In this document: in pieces, positions 1 to 8,642 of the stretch | How the letters are laid out: each line of letters begins with the position of its first letter | Position numbering within the stretch: position 1 is the stretch's first letter | Source of the DNA: Woeseiaceae bacterium | GTDB lineage: Bacteria > Pseudomonadota > Gammaproteobacteria > Steroidobacterales > Woeseiaceae | DNA: 48,454 bases | Assembly (NCBI GenBank): GCA_021773055.1 | Contig: JAJFKV010000009.1 | Span: 1 to 48,454 of the forward strand | Reading direction: 5' to 3' | Position numbers and translations under genes: made by a program | The notes under the pieces: generated by a model | The model's database searches: none | The model's input: the letters and a program-made list of their open reading frames with translations, nothing else | What the model was told of the DNA's origin: nothing

Positions 1-163
1 TACTGTTATACGGGTCGCCGCCCTGATCACTGTCTTCCGATATAGAAAGATTAGCCGCCTCATTAAGGCTCGAGTGGATAACCCGGACATTGTCGTTATC
101 GACCACATTGCCTGCGGATTCGTTGGCCGTAACCGGCGTCGGTTTTGGATTATGTGAATTCAT
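1..163 (-). CDS. Unrecognised protein, N-terminal fragment cut by window edge
   Basis: An open frame begins with ATG at 161-163 and stays open to base 1, giving 54 codons. A GGGAAAG ribosome binding site lies a few bases upstream of the start. The visible N-terminus (MNSHNPKPTPVTANESAG...) is polar, rich in Asn, Ser, Asp and Pro, and has no signal peptide or membrane segment, so it looks like a disordered cytoplasmic leader. I do not recognise a family. The 179 bases between this start and the rightward gene at 343 form a divergent promoter region in which I see no clear operator. Confidence 0.5.
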   Translation of the reverse strand, partial: MNSHNPKPTPVTANESAGNVVDNDNVRVIHSSLNEAANLSISEDSDQGGDPYNS

Positions 164-342
164 GTTCTTTCCCACTAATTGCGTTCGTTCACGTCTATTT
201 TGAACGATTAGCAAGTGGAAAATTCCGTCGCTCGTCGGAGGAAAGATACCGTCCATCAGTTCCTTGCCGCTCATCAACGCATAGCGACCGCTTAGAACAA
301 TCAGCACCCGGCAGGTATAGTTGAGCAACCGAGAAATCGCTA

Positions 343-2292
343 TTGCTCACAAACTGGATACTTGTGCAAATCCTGAAGAACGTATCGCTTCATAGCCACC
401 ACCACTTAATCGGAATCGTCGCTGGAATTACCTTTGCCTTCCTGCTGACGGTGATGTGTTACTGGCCATCTCTTAGTGGCCCTTTCCTTTTTGACGATAT
501 TCCCAATCTGGAAATCCTGGGCGATCGCGGTGGGTTGACCACGACTGATAAATATCTCGAATTCATAATGAGTGCACAAGCTGGACCTCTGGGCCGGCCA
601 CTAAGCCTCGCCAGCTTTACCCTGGATGGTCAAACCTGGCCAACCGATCCGCACCCTTTCCGAGTCACCAACCTCGTCATTCACCTCGTTAATGGTCTGC
701 TGGTATTCATGCTGACCAGACTAATTTTTTGCACCGCTCACAAGCGAGATACCGCCGAGAAACTTGCCCTCGTATGTATGACGCTGTGGCTGCTGCACCC
801 ATTACTTGTATCGACGACCGCCTACATAATTCAGCGCATGACCCAACTAGGCAGCCTGTTCACGCTGGCTGGGCTACTGTGTTACATGCACGGCCGAGCA
901 TCGCTACTGCAAAAACCACGGCATGGCTGGGCCTGGATTATTGCGGGTATGGGATTTTGTGGCGCACTCGCATTGCTTTCAAAAGAGAGCGGCATTCTAC
1001 TTCCGCTTTTTGCACTGGTTATCGAATTAACGATTTTTGGCACATCGAGTCTTCCTGGTCGCCAGGGACCCGCGCTAATCGCCACGCTCTCCGCGCCGCT
1101 TGTCGCGGTGATTGGCTACATGGCACTGAACTGGCCGGCGACGCTTTTGGCGTTCGATTTACGGCCGTTTACGATGGAGGAACGACTTCTAACTCAAATT
1201 GTTGTGCTGCTCGATTACCTGCAGCAGATTATTGCGCCACGTTTATCAGGGCTGGGAATATTTCACGACGATTTTCCGATCTCAAGAGGCTTGCTTGAAC
1301 CAATTGGCACACTGGTGAGCGGCCTTGTCATCGCGGTGTTGATTTTTCTAGCGGTAAAATTGCGGAAGACTTGGCCGTTCATCAGCCTTGGGTTATTGTG
1401 GTTTTTTGCAGCTCATAGCCTGGAAGCGGGACCAATTTCGCTCGAGCTTTACTTTGAACACCGCAACTATCTGGCTTTGCTCGGTCCCCTGGTCCTGATT
1501 TGCTCATTGTTGCCATTGCTAAGCGACAAGCTGCGTCGCTTGTTGCCGCTACTCCTGGTTCTGTTTATCGGTATGGAGGGCTTTCTTACCTGGCAGGCTG
1601 CCATTCCATGGGGCAATGAAAATCGACTCATGCAAACGACATTAGTTGAACATCCGGACTCGCTTCGTGCGCAACAGTACGTGGTCAACCAGCACATAAT
1701 TCACAACAATTATTCAGATGCTCTGGTGGTCCAGGAAGGTCTCGCCGTGAAGTTTCCGGAGCACACCTCAACCAGGCTCAGTATTCTCAACCTGCGCTGT
1801 ATCCTCAAGACCCTATCCGTGGATCAAATCAGCGCGACGCAGCAGTTTGTTGAAAACAGCGCCTATGATCGGCAGGTGATTGGCTTTTTCGGCCCTCTCT
1901 TTGCCAATGCCACCGCAGGGAATTGCGGAACTCTGGGCCTCTCAGAATTTCACGGTCTGCTCGATGCTTTGTTACGCAACCCGACGATGACAAAAAGCGC
2001 CGCCCTGCGGGGAGCGGTGCATTATCACAAGGGCTTTGTCTTCAAATCGGCCGGAAATCTGACGCCGGCTATCGAACAACTGAACCTGTCATACGCGGCA
2101 AAACCGGAAATCGATATTCGACTCCGACAGATTGTGTGGTTGCTCGAGGCAGGCAACGCGGGTGAGGCACAGCGCTATATTTCTCTGGCACAGCAACACG
2201 GCAAGACGCACGCCTGGAGCGCCGATTACCGTGCAGCTGACCTCGAGATCCTGCAACAGGTCGTTGATAAGGCGCTCGACTCAGGGCCTTGA
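343..2292 (+). CDS. TMTC-like GT-C membrane glycosyltransferase with TPR tail
   Basis: This 649-residue polytopic membrane protein is likely a GT-C fold enzyme that transfers a sugar from a lipid carrier to exported substrates, like the TMTC/PMT O-mannosyltransferases. After the first membrane segment (about residues 22-44) comes FDDIPN, with the Asp51-Asp52 pair expected in the first external loop of this fold. The family blocks GRPLS, HPFRVTNLVIHLVNGLL, HPLLVSTTAYIIQRMTQ and LLSKESGILLP follow in the usual order. About ten hydrophobic segments end near residue 420. The last 200 residues are soluble and look like degenerate TPR helices. The TTG at 343 has a GAGAA eight bases upstream; a GTG at 364 is an alternative start. 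The gene is monocistronic here and its acceptor is unknown. Confidence 0.7.
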   Translation: MLTNWILVQILKNVSLHSHHHLIGIVAGITFAFLLTVMCYWPSLSGPFLFDDIPNLEILGDRGGLTTTDKYLEFIMSAQAGPLGRPLSLASFTLDGQTWPTDPHPFRVTNLVIHLVNGLLVFMLTRLIFCTAHKRDTAEKLALVCMTLWLLHPLLVSTTAYIIQRMTQLGSLFTLAGLLCYMHGRASLLQKPRHGWAWIIAGMGFCGALALLSKESGILLPLFALVIELTIFGTSSLPGRQGPALIATLSAPLVAVIGYMALNWPATLLAFDLRPFTMEERLLTQIVVLLDYLQQIIAPRLSGLGIFHDDFPISRGLLEPIGTLVSGLVIAVLIFLAVKLRKTWPFISLGLLWFFAAHSLEAGPISLELYFEHRNYLALLGPLVLICSLLPLLSDKLRRLLPLLLVLFIGMEGFLTWQAAIPWGNENRLMQTTLVEHPDSLRAQQYVVNQHIIHNNYSDALVVQEGLAVKFPEHTSTRLSILNLRCILKTLSVDQISATQQFVENSAYDRQVIGFFGPLFANATAGNCGTLGLSEFHGLLDALLRNPTMTKSAALRGAVHYHKGFVFKSAGNLTPAIEQLNLSYAAKPEIDIRLRQIVWLLEAGNAGEAQRYISLAQQHGKTHAWSADYRAADLEILQQVVDKALDSGP

Positions 2293-2318
2293 GGCCCGCC
2301 CACCTGCCAGAGGCGAAC

Positions 2319-3632
2319 CTAGCGTCCGAACTGGTAACTAAACTGAAACACAATCGCATCCAGATCGGGGTATTCTACCAACCCGACCTGATTGCCAATT
2401 AGCCTGTCGCCTGGAATGTCGCCGCGTTGCTGGTACAGCTCCAGTCGTACACTCATGTCGTTACCATTACGCATTTCCCAGCCGTATTTGAGGCCGACCG
2501 TGATCGCGTCAAAATCGCCGAGACGATAATCGCTGGATGCGTATGCCGGTAATGGCGACCCGTCGACAACTCCAATCTGATAAAACTCCGCCTCGGATTG
2601 TGTGTAGAAACGCAAATGCGGTTCGAGATAGCTCTTATCGTTTATCGGCCATCGGAGCCTCAAATCTAGGGTGTGAGAGTCAATATCCCAGTCATCGGTC
2701 ATGTAACGATAGGACGCATCCAGCACCTTACCGCCCATGAAGTACTTAGCTTGATTGTAAAAGCTGTGCTTCGTTCGGCTGTCGGGCCGGCTTTCGAAAA
2801 TATACTCATGCGACGGTCCTGATATACCCGGCGGCAACGCGTTCGGGACGACATCGCCCGTAACCCCGTCCACGACTGCCACGATTTTGTAGGGGTCATT
2901 CAGATAGCCCGAAGAATCACTGAAAGAGTAGTTCGCCTGCATAATGAGATTTCTTGAGATAACCTGTGTAACACCCAGCACAACATCGACAATGTCTTTG
3001 TCTTGTTCACCAATTCGGTTACCCAGGTCACCCACATTCTGCATAGACGTGAGTGGTGAAGGTGCGCCACCCTCCGGATCAATCGTATCTGACGAAAACG
3101 CGAGACCAGCCGATACGGTCGTATTTCGCTTATTGAAGTCCCGCGAAATCTTGGCGTTTACGCCAAGGTGCAAGTAGTCAAATTCGTTGGATGCGCTGGC
3201 GCCAACATTTAGATTGTACAAGCGGCCCAGTGGCTGTTGCCAGCTCGCGTTAACTGCGACGCGCGTGTCCCGGAAAGTATCATCGATCGGTAATGTGCCA
3301 GCCGCCGCGGTGAACGTATTATTTCCCGATGGCTGGGTAAAAGTTTGCGCTGTGCTCTGCTGCAGTCCGCCGTTGGGTGACGCGCCGGTCAATCCGTCGA
3401 CCGTCAATCCCAGGGTCATCCAGCGGTCGTCTTGAAATGTGCGTCTCGCCAAGACGGAAACACTCAAGTCCTGTATGCGATCTTCGTCCTCACCGTAATA
3501 CAGGAGAGATGTATTGAAGTCCCATCCCGGTTCTTCCTGTGCCTGCACAGGTTGTGCAATCGTGCCGCCTAAAAGTGCACAGGTTGCTGTTGCCAGGGTC
3601 GCCGATATGTTCTTGTTGCTTTCCTTGCTCAT
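2319..3632 (-). CDS. DUF3570 outer-membrane beta-barrel-like protein
   Basis: A 437-residue exported protein with a signal peptide ending near AQPVQA-QEE and then alternating short hydrophobic and polar strands, ending in FQFSYQFGR. An aromatic-terminated last strand is typical of outer-membrane barrels. The overall pattern matches DUF3570. The ATG at 3632 is preceded by AGGAAG and lies 10 bases after the DUF4266 stop codon, so I prefer it to an in-frame codon at 3740 that would overlap that gene. DUF3570 commonly sits beside DUF4266 and a thioredoxin-like protein, as here; an ApbE flavin transferase often joins them elsewhere but is absent from this window. The biochemical role is unknown. 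Last gene of the leftward run. Confidence 0.75.
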   Translation of the reverse strand: MSKESNKNISATLATATCALLGGTIAQPVQAQEEPGWDFNTSLLYYGEDEDRIQDLSVSVLARRTFQDDRWMTLGLTVDGLTGASPNGGLQQSTAQTFTQPSGNNTFTAAAGTLPIDDTFRDTRVAVNASWQQPLGRLYNLNVGASASNEFDYLHLGVNAKISRDFNKRNTTVSAGLAFSSDTIDPEGGAPSPLTSMQNVGDLGNRIGEQDKDIVDVVLGVTQVISRNLIMQANYSFSDSSGYLNDPYKIVAVVDGVTGDVVPNALPPGISGPSHEYIFESRPDSRTKHSFYNQAKYFMGGKVLDASYRYMTDDWDIDSHTLDLRLRWPINDKSYLEPHLRFYTQSEAEFYQIGVVDGSPLPAYASSDYRLGDFDAITVGLKYGWEMRNGNDMSVRLELYQQRGDIPGDRLIGNQVGLVEYPDLDAIVFQFSYQFGR

Positions 3633-3642
3633 GAAACTTCCT

Positions 3643-3855
3643 CTAGTTACAGCCACAGCCGCCACCGCCGAATCCGCGGCCGCCGCTCGATGCTTCTTTA
3701 CTAAAATAGATATGGTCATCGGTGGCCGCTTCGAGAGCATCAGTCGTTAATTGCATCTCGTCTTTCGCCAGCACGTCACGATCCCATGGCTCGACACCCA
3801 TTGATGAGCAACCTGCAGTCAGCAAGAGCACTCCAATCACAACAAAAATCTTCAT
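3643..3855 (-). CDS. DUF4266 small lipoprotein with Gly-Cys tail
   Basis: A 70-residue lipoprotein. The signal peptide ends in the lipobox LTAGC (Cys16), followed by the family block PWDRDVLAKDEM and a C-terminal tail GGRGFGGGGCGCN. The tail keeps two cysteines in a glycine-rich stretch at the very end of the chain. Such a tail could bind a metal, be oxidised by the neighbouring thioredoxin, or be modified; none of this is shown by the sequence. An AGGGA ribosome binding site precedes the ATG. It lies between the TlpA-like gene (21-base gap) and DUF3570 (10-base gap), a conserved three-gene association in many proteobacteria. Confidence 0.8.
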   Translation of the reverse strand: MKIFVVIGVLLLTAGCSSMGVEPWDRDVLAKDEMQLTTDALEAATDDHIYFSKEASSGGRGFGGGGCGCN

Positions 3856-3876
3856 AAAACAATCCCTAAAACGTAA

Positions 3877-4368
3877 TTAATTAGAGCGCAGTGCGGCAAC
3901 AATAGCTGCCTCATAGTCGCTGGTCTTGCCAGACTTGAAGCCCAAATGGCGCTCGATAACTGAGCCATCGCGATCGATCAGATATGAGCTCGGCATCGCC
4001 TCAACAGAATACTGATTTGCCAGTTGACGATCATGGTCATAGGCAATTGAGAAATTGGCAGGATATTGCTGCAGAAACTTGTCGGCGTCAGAGGGCTCGT
4101 TATCCAGGTTGACTGCAATGATGACGAGCCCGTCATCACCGTACTTTTCCTGCATCTCGTTCATCCACGGAAATGAACGTCGGCAAGGCACACACCAGGA
4201 AGCCCAGAAATCCAAAACGACGACTTTGCCCCGGTAGTCATTCAGATTTAGCGAATCGGAAGCGTTGCCGATGGCTGGCATCGCGATAAGAAAGACCGCA
4301 AAAAACACAGCGGCAATACCCAAACGAATAATTTCGATCGCGCTCCGGGGGCTGTTTTCCCTATTCAA
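3877..4368 (-). CDS. TlpA/ResA-like exported thioredoxin
   Basis: A 163-residue thioredoxin-fold protein with one N-terminal membrane segment (about residues 15-36), which serves as anchor or signal, and the active site WASWCVPC (Cys59, Cys62). The cis-proline region is MPSSY, and the fold keeps the FWASWC...LVIIAVNLD pattern of TlpA/ResA proteins. It most likely reduces disulfides or delivers electrons in the periplasm. The natural client is the cysteine-tailed DUF4266 lipoprotein encoded next, but that is inferred from gene order alone. The start is TTG at 4368, with GGAG seven bases upstream; no ATG lies close enough to keep the membrane segment. Confidence 0.8.
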   Translation of the reverse strand: MNRENSPRSAIEIIRLGIAAVFFAVFLIAMPAIGNASDSLNLNDYRGKVVVLDFWASWCVPCRRSFPWMNEMQEKYGDDGLVIIAVNLDNEPSDADKFLQQYPANFSIAYDHDRQLANQYSVEAMPSSYLIDRDGSVIERHLGFKSGKTSDYEAAIVAALRSN

Positions 4369-4468
4369 TATTCAACTCCAATTAATTACGCAAATGCATA
4401 GCAACGGGGGTTAGAGAACCCTAATCATGAAATCCTTCGACAAACAGGCAGAAAATTGTGATTTTATT

Positions 4469-6742
4469 TTAGAATCGCCAAATAATCCCCAGTGACGGCA
4501 CCAGCGGCAGCCAGTTTTCCTCCTGGCCGGATAGCAGAGGCCCCGCCGGGCTTGTAATTACGGAGTATTCGGTGCAACAAGGGTTGTCGCGATCGTAGAG
4601 GTTGGAAATTTCCAGAAAGACCGTCAAATCCCCACGACGTACGGCAAACTCCCGGCTGACTCTGGCGTCCAGCGTATGGAACACAGAATAGCGGGAGGAG
4701 CCTAGCTCCAGCCCGACCAGCTTTGTCTTCGGCCAGCCAGTATGAACTTCACCGGCGACACTGAAATCCCAGCGTTTCCATTGCCAGCTCAGGCCGGCTT
4801 TAACGGTGTGCGTCTGGTCCCAGCTTCTTGCGATTTTTTGATCCAGCGTCTTGTCGCGAACCTCTGACCAGGCGTAGCCAACCCACCAGAACAAATGCTG
4901 GCTGGCATCACCTTCGGACACCATCAACTCCGCGCCGGTCGCTTCGGCCGATGCCGGGTCGATGCGATAGCGATCAAATTGTAGTTCGGGTAACAGGGTC
5001 AGGGCATTGAAGGCATTCTCGAAGCGCGGCCTTACGGCCCGAAAGCTCTTGCGATAGTAGGAAACGTCAACATTTATGTCGTTTGCGAATTGATGCTTCA
5101 GGTTCGCGACAACGTGCTCGGCGCGCTGGGCTCGGAAAAACACACCAACACCATCACTCACTTGAAGTTCGTTGATCTCCTGTGCCTGCGAGAACTGGCC
5201 CCATCCCAGCCGCAGCTCTGTCCGCTCGCCAGCGCGGTACAACACCCCTAACCGTGGGCTGGATTGTGCGTCATTCATGGCCGTCGTATAGCTTTGCTGG
5301 TCCCACCGAAACCCAACATCCACAATCAGCTCCGGACGCACCTGCCATCGGGCCTCGGCGTAGGCACTGTACTGAGCACCGTCGGGTACCAGATTGAAAC
5401 TCCTGACCTGTAGCGCAACATTGTCCAATATCTGATCAAAGGGAGCCGCGACCATTTTCGTTGACGAAAATTGATACTCCGCATCCTGATGCTTACCCTC
5501 AACACCAAAACTCAACATCCATTTCTTTGACGCTACGTAGGTCCAGTCCTGTTTCAGTCCGAAAGCGTCGAAGTCTCGCGATTCGTCCAGCGTGCCACTG
5601 ACTATCAGTGGCAAGTCCAGCGTGCCAACTCTCCGATTCGTTATCCGGCTGACAGAAACGACGGTCTTACTGCGTAATTGCTCATTCCAATCGGCATGCC
5701 AGTTTAACCACAAAACACGATTTTCATAGTTCGCGTTGGCGGCTTCGCCGCGGTCGATATCGGTCAGTAACAGCTTGTCATTTGAGACCAGCATGTTCGC
5801 GCTGAGCTGAGCGCGACGACCAAATTCCCAACCGCCATGTATCAAGTAGTCGTTGTAGTCCGGACTGCCGATCTCCGGATTAACAACATCGGCAATGAGA
5901 TCCAGATTCCCACGCCGCGCGGCGAGCAACCAGTCACCCTGATCACGGCTGCCGAAACGCCCCATTGAGACTAAAGATGTATTGAAGAAGCTCAACGACA
6001 GCTCAGTCTCTGTCTTTTTCTCCGGCTCGCGCAAACTCATATTGATGACGCCGCTCATGCGATCACCAAACCTGGCCGGATAAGCACCCGTGTAAAAATC
6101 GATGCCGTCGATCGCATTGGAATTCACGGTAGTCGCGACAGACTGGAAGTCCTTCAAGTGATACGGCTCATAAAGCCGATGTCCGTCGAGCAAAAACAAG
6201 ACTTCGTTAACCTCGCCACCGCGAATATGATTGCGAGTTGATATTCCCCCACTTGCAGTACCCGGCAGGCGCGTCGTAATTCGGACAACCTCCTCGGCCG
6301 CGGCAGGTATTCGCGTCGCGAGTTCGCGATCGAGATAGGTGTGAGTCCCGGACTGTGTGTACTCGAGCCTGTGCAGGCTTGATGTCACGATGACCTCGGG
6401 AAGAATCGGCTGCAGTGGTTCAGCGGCGACAGCCTCACGAGGCTCCGGCTTGTGCCCTTTCCTGACCAACCAGGTATCGGCCGGACCTGCCTCAAGTACG
6501 AGGCCGTGCACGACGAGCATCGCATCCAGGCCAACTAGTGGCGTTGAAAGATCTGGCTCGATGGTAACCAGTAGTTCGTCTGAAACCACATCGCTGCTGA
6601 ATATGATCTGGTAACCGGAGTTATTCAGGCTCTCAAGGAGCTCGGCTACGGGACGTCCCTGCCAGCCAGCCTCCGCCGCAAAGGCATCACCCAGGCAGCA
6701 AACTAACAGCAGTGTCCGGATGAATCGGCGGAAGCAGCGCAT
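4469..6742 (-). CDS. TonB-dependent receptor with N-terminal STN domain
   Basis: A 757-residue outer-membrane receptor. The signal peptide ends near GDAFA-AEA. An STN domain (about residues 25-90) that can contact a FecR-type regulator follows, then a plug (about 120-250, with HTYLDRELATRIPAAAEEV and LLDGHRLYEPYH) and a beta-barrel ending in IIWRF. It is the last member of a sigma/FecR/receptor cassette, 65 bases after fecR, so it probably both imports a ligand and signals through FecR. The ligand cannot be read from the sequence. The ATG at 6742 lacks a strong ribosome binding site; an in-frame TTG at 6778 is possible, but the ATG gives a conventional signal peptide. Confidence 0.8.
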   Translation of the reverse strand: MRCFRRFIRTLLLVCCLGDAFAAEAGWQGRPVAELLESLNNSGYQIIFSSDVVSDELLVTIEPDLSTPLVGLDAMLVVHGLVLEAGPADTWLVRKGHKPEPREAVAAEPLQPILPEVIVTSSLHRLEYTQSGTHTYLDRELATRIPAAAEEVVRITTRLPGTASGGISTRNHIRGGEVNEVLFLLDGHRLYEPYHLKDFQSVATTVNSNAIDGIDFYTGAYPARFGDRMSGVINMSLREPEKKTETELSLSFFNTSLVSMGRFGSRDQGDWLLAARRGNLDLIADVVNPEIGSPDYNDYLIHGGWEFGRRAQLSANMLVSNDKLLLTDIDRGEAANANYENRVLWLNWHADWNEQLRSKTVVSVSRITNRRVGTLDLPLIVSGTLDESRDFDAFGLKQDWTYVASKKWMLSFGVEGKHQDAEYQFSSTKMVAAPFDQILDNVALQVRSFNLVPDGAQYSAYAEARWQVRPELIVDVGFRWDQQSYTTAMNDAQSSPRLGVLYRAGERTELRLGWGQFSQAQEINELQVSDGVGVFFRAQRAEHVVANLKHQFANDINVDVSYYRKSFRAVRPRFENAFNALTLLPELQFDRYRIDPASAEATGAELMVSEGDASQHLFWWVGYAWSEVRDKTLDQKIARSWDQTHTVKAGLSWQWKRWDFSVAGEVHTGWPKTKLVGLELGSSRYSVFHTLDARVSREFAVRRGDLTVFLEISNLYDRDNPCCTEYSVITSPAGPLLSGQEENWLPLVPSLGIIWRF

Positions 6743-6807
6743 GCCGGGAATACTAGTGCAAAGCCCCGGTTTCGCCAACGACGGAATTTGCCTATGGCAG
6801 TATCGAT

Positions 6808-7842
6808 CTAGATTTTGATTATTATTTTGTCGTCTTCGATTTGATAGTGAACTGCGGTAGTGCTCAGAACCTGCTGCAGCGCCTCGTCCAGCGTCAAGCC
6901 ATCTATACTACCGTGCACATCCGTACGCATCGCGTGCATACGCAACTCATTACTCTCGAACTGCAATTCTCGGCCAGTTTCTCGTGCTGCCCACTTTAAA
7001 AATTCGAGCAGGGATTTGTTGGTCATATCGAACGTCGGCGTCAGATCGACAACCCAGTCCCAATATTCGTCATGCGTATCGAGGTCCGCCACCGAGGCAC
7101 CCTCACCTTGAACCAGCGTTAGGCGCTCGCCCATTCTTGCGACAAAGGTGTCCGATTGACTTTGCACATCAACTCGCCCCTCACGTACCGCGATGTCCAG
7201 TAGCTGATCGGTCGCCGCTACCGAAAACTGTGTTCCGACGTCGGTGACTACGCCGAACTCTGTATCTATCCTGAGTCCGCCGTTTCGATAAACAAACTGC
7301 CCTGTATCAGCGTAGACGCGACCGCCCAGCAACGTAAAACTATCCGCTGCATCGACACGAATCTGCGTATTTTGGTCGATTCGCAACGACTCGCTGCGTG
7401 CCAACAGCAGGCTCAATCCTTCATTTTGCCCCGTGGAGATAACTGTACCCGCGTAAACCGCCGCACCTTGCGAATACTCCGCACTAAGCGGACCCGATCC
7501 AACGACGCGCGACACTGTCGCCACAACACTTAGCGGTGCCGGCTCCGGAGGCGCAACAAGAACAATAGCGAATACCGCCGACGCCGCGACGCCCAGCGGC
7601 AGTAACCAACGCAATAGCGCACTACGCAGCACATTACGCCGCCAGGACTTATGGACACTTTCATAAACCCTGTCGGTATTCGGCTGCACGGTGCTCTTCT
7701 GCCACTGTTCCTGCACGCGATGGTAGACGCGCGACTCCACACTCAACGGAATCTCGGCACGTTCACCCGCCAACTTCATGAGATTGGCAAGCGACTCATC
7801 ATCGCCTGTTTGCTGTTCGCTCTTGTCGCTGTGTTTGGTCAT
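6808..7842 (-). CDS. FecR-type anti-sigma/sigma regulator
   Basis: A 344-residue regulator with an N-terminal cytoplasmic region, one membrane segment around residues 78-100 (LLRWLLPLGVAASAVFAIV), a periplasmic FecR domain (about 120-240, with the typical GGRVYADTGQFVYRNGG and FGVVTDVGTQFSV blocks) and a C-terminal STN-like segment ending in DDKIIIKI. It should hold or activate the sigma factor encoded one base upstream according to receptor occupancy. The presence of STN-like segments in both FecR and the receptor is noted in findings. The start is one base after the sigma factor stop codon, which implies translational coupling. Confidence 0.85.
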   Translation of the reverse strand: MTKHSDKSEQQTGDDESLANLMKLAGERAEIPLSVESRVYHRVQEQWQKSTVQPNTDRVYESVHKSWRRNVLRSALLRWLLPLGVAASAVFAIVLVAPPEPAPLSVVATVSRVVGSGPLSAEYSQGAAVYAGTVISTGQNEGLSLLLARSESLRIDQNTQIRVDAADSFTLLGGRVYADTGQFVYRNGGLRIDTEFGVVTDVGTQFSVAATDQLLDIAVREGRVDVQSQSDTFVARMGERLTLVQGEGASVADLDTHDEYWDWVVDLTPTFDMTNKSLLEFLKWAARETGRELQFESNELRMHAMRTDVHGSIDGLTLDEALQQVLSTTAVHYQIEDDKIIIKI

Positions 7843-7843
7843 G

Positions 7844-8461
7844 TCAGTCCACGATAAAATTCGGGTCTATGTCCCAAATTGCCCGGAAGCGTTCTTTGAA
7901 CGCTGCTCGGGATCTACTCAGAATGGATTCCGCCGCCTTCTCTCCAACGTTCAGGCTCGCAGCGATTTCCTTCACGCTATAACCCTGCACGTATTTCATC
8001 TCCAGCGCCCGCGCGTACTTGCTGGGTAAGTGTTCGAGAGTTACCCGGACAAAATTCGCGATTTCATCTCGGCGCTGTGCTGACTCCGGCCGACCATCAT
8101 CTGCCGCAACAGACTCCAGTGCCGCCTGAACTGCCGGGTGATCTTCGATCGGAATATCATCACGTAGCTCAATTTTTCGTTGCCGGAATACCGCATTTGT
8201 TTCGTTTCGGCAAATTTGGCAAAGCCACGTGAAGAGCAATGCCTCTCCACGGTAGCTACCCATTTTTCGGACCACGATACACATGGTTCGCTGCACAATT
8301 TCCTCGGCAAGCTCTTCATTATTATCAACTCTGGTTAGAGTGAAACGAAACAGCCGGGGAAAGTACTCTTTAAAAAACGTATCAAACGCCCCCCGATCTC
8401 CAGCCGCCACCTGGGCGGCCAGTGACCGGTCTTTCACTACTTGGGGAGTAGCTTCATTCAA
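7844..8461 (-). CDS. ECF RNA polymerase sigma factor
   Basis: A 205-residue sigma-70 family ECF factor. Region 2 covers about residues 24-95 (GAFDTFFKEYFPRLFRF through ETNAVFRQRK) and region 4 about residues 135-195 (LPSKYARALEMKYVQGYSVKEIAASLNVGEKAAESILSR). I place the start at TTG 8461 because AAAGGAA stands eight bases upstream and the protein then begins just before region 2. A longer frame to 8644 would add about 60 residues with no family resemblance. It heads the sigma, FecR, receptor run, and probably also drives the DUF3570 group beyond. The 181 bases to the divergent TPR gene should hold both promoters. Confidence 0.85.
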   Translation of the reverse strand: MNEATPQVVKDRSLAAQVAAGDRGAFDTFFKEYFPRLFRFTLTRVDNNEELAEEIVQRTMCIVVRKMGSYRGEALLFTWLCQICRNETNAVFRQRKIELRDDIPIEDHPAVQAALESVAADDGRPESAQRRDEIANFVRVTLEHLPSKYARALEMKYVQGYSVKEIAASLNVGEKAAESILSRSRAAFKERFRAIWDIDPNFIVD

Positions 8462-8642
8462 GCTTTCGATTCCTTTCGGAGGCAAAAGGGAGTGCCTCCA
8501 TACCCTTAGAGACGTGGCAAACAAAAATCCTTCGCCAATAATTGATAGTAGCGCTGGCCCCGAGGGATAACCAGAAGCCGCGACCGAAGGATTTCGCGAT
8601 GCAAGCGCTCTTACGGCTATATACATCCAAGAGGCGACTTGC

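Noticed and set aside
4408..4421. GGGTT-AGAG-AACCC hairpin in the gap between the receptor and TlpA genes
   Set aside because: Only five base pairs and no T run in either direction, so it is not a convincing terminator; it could be chance.
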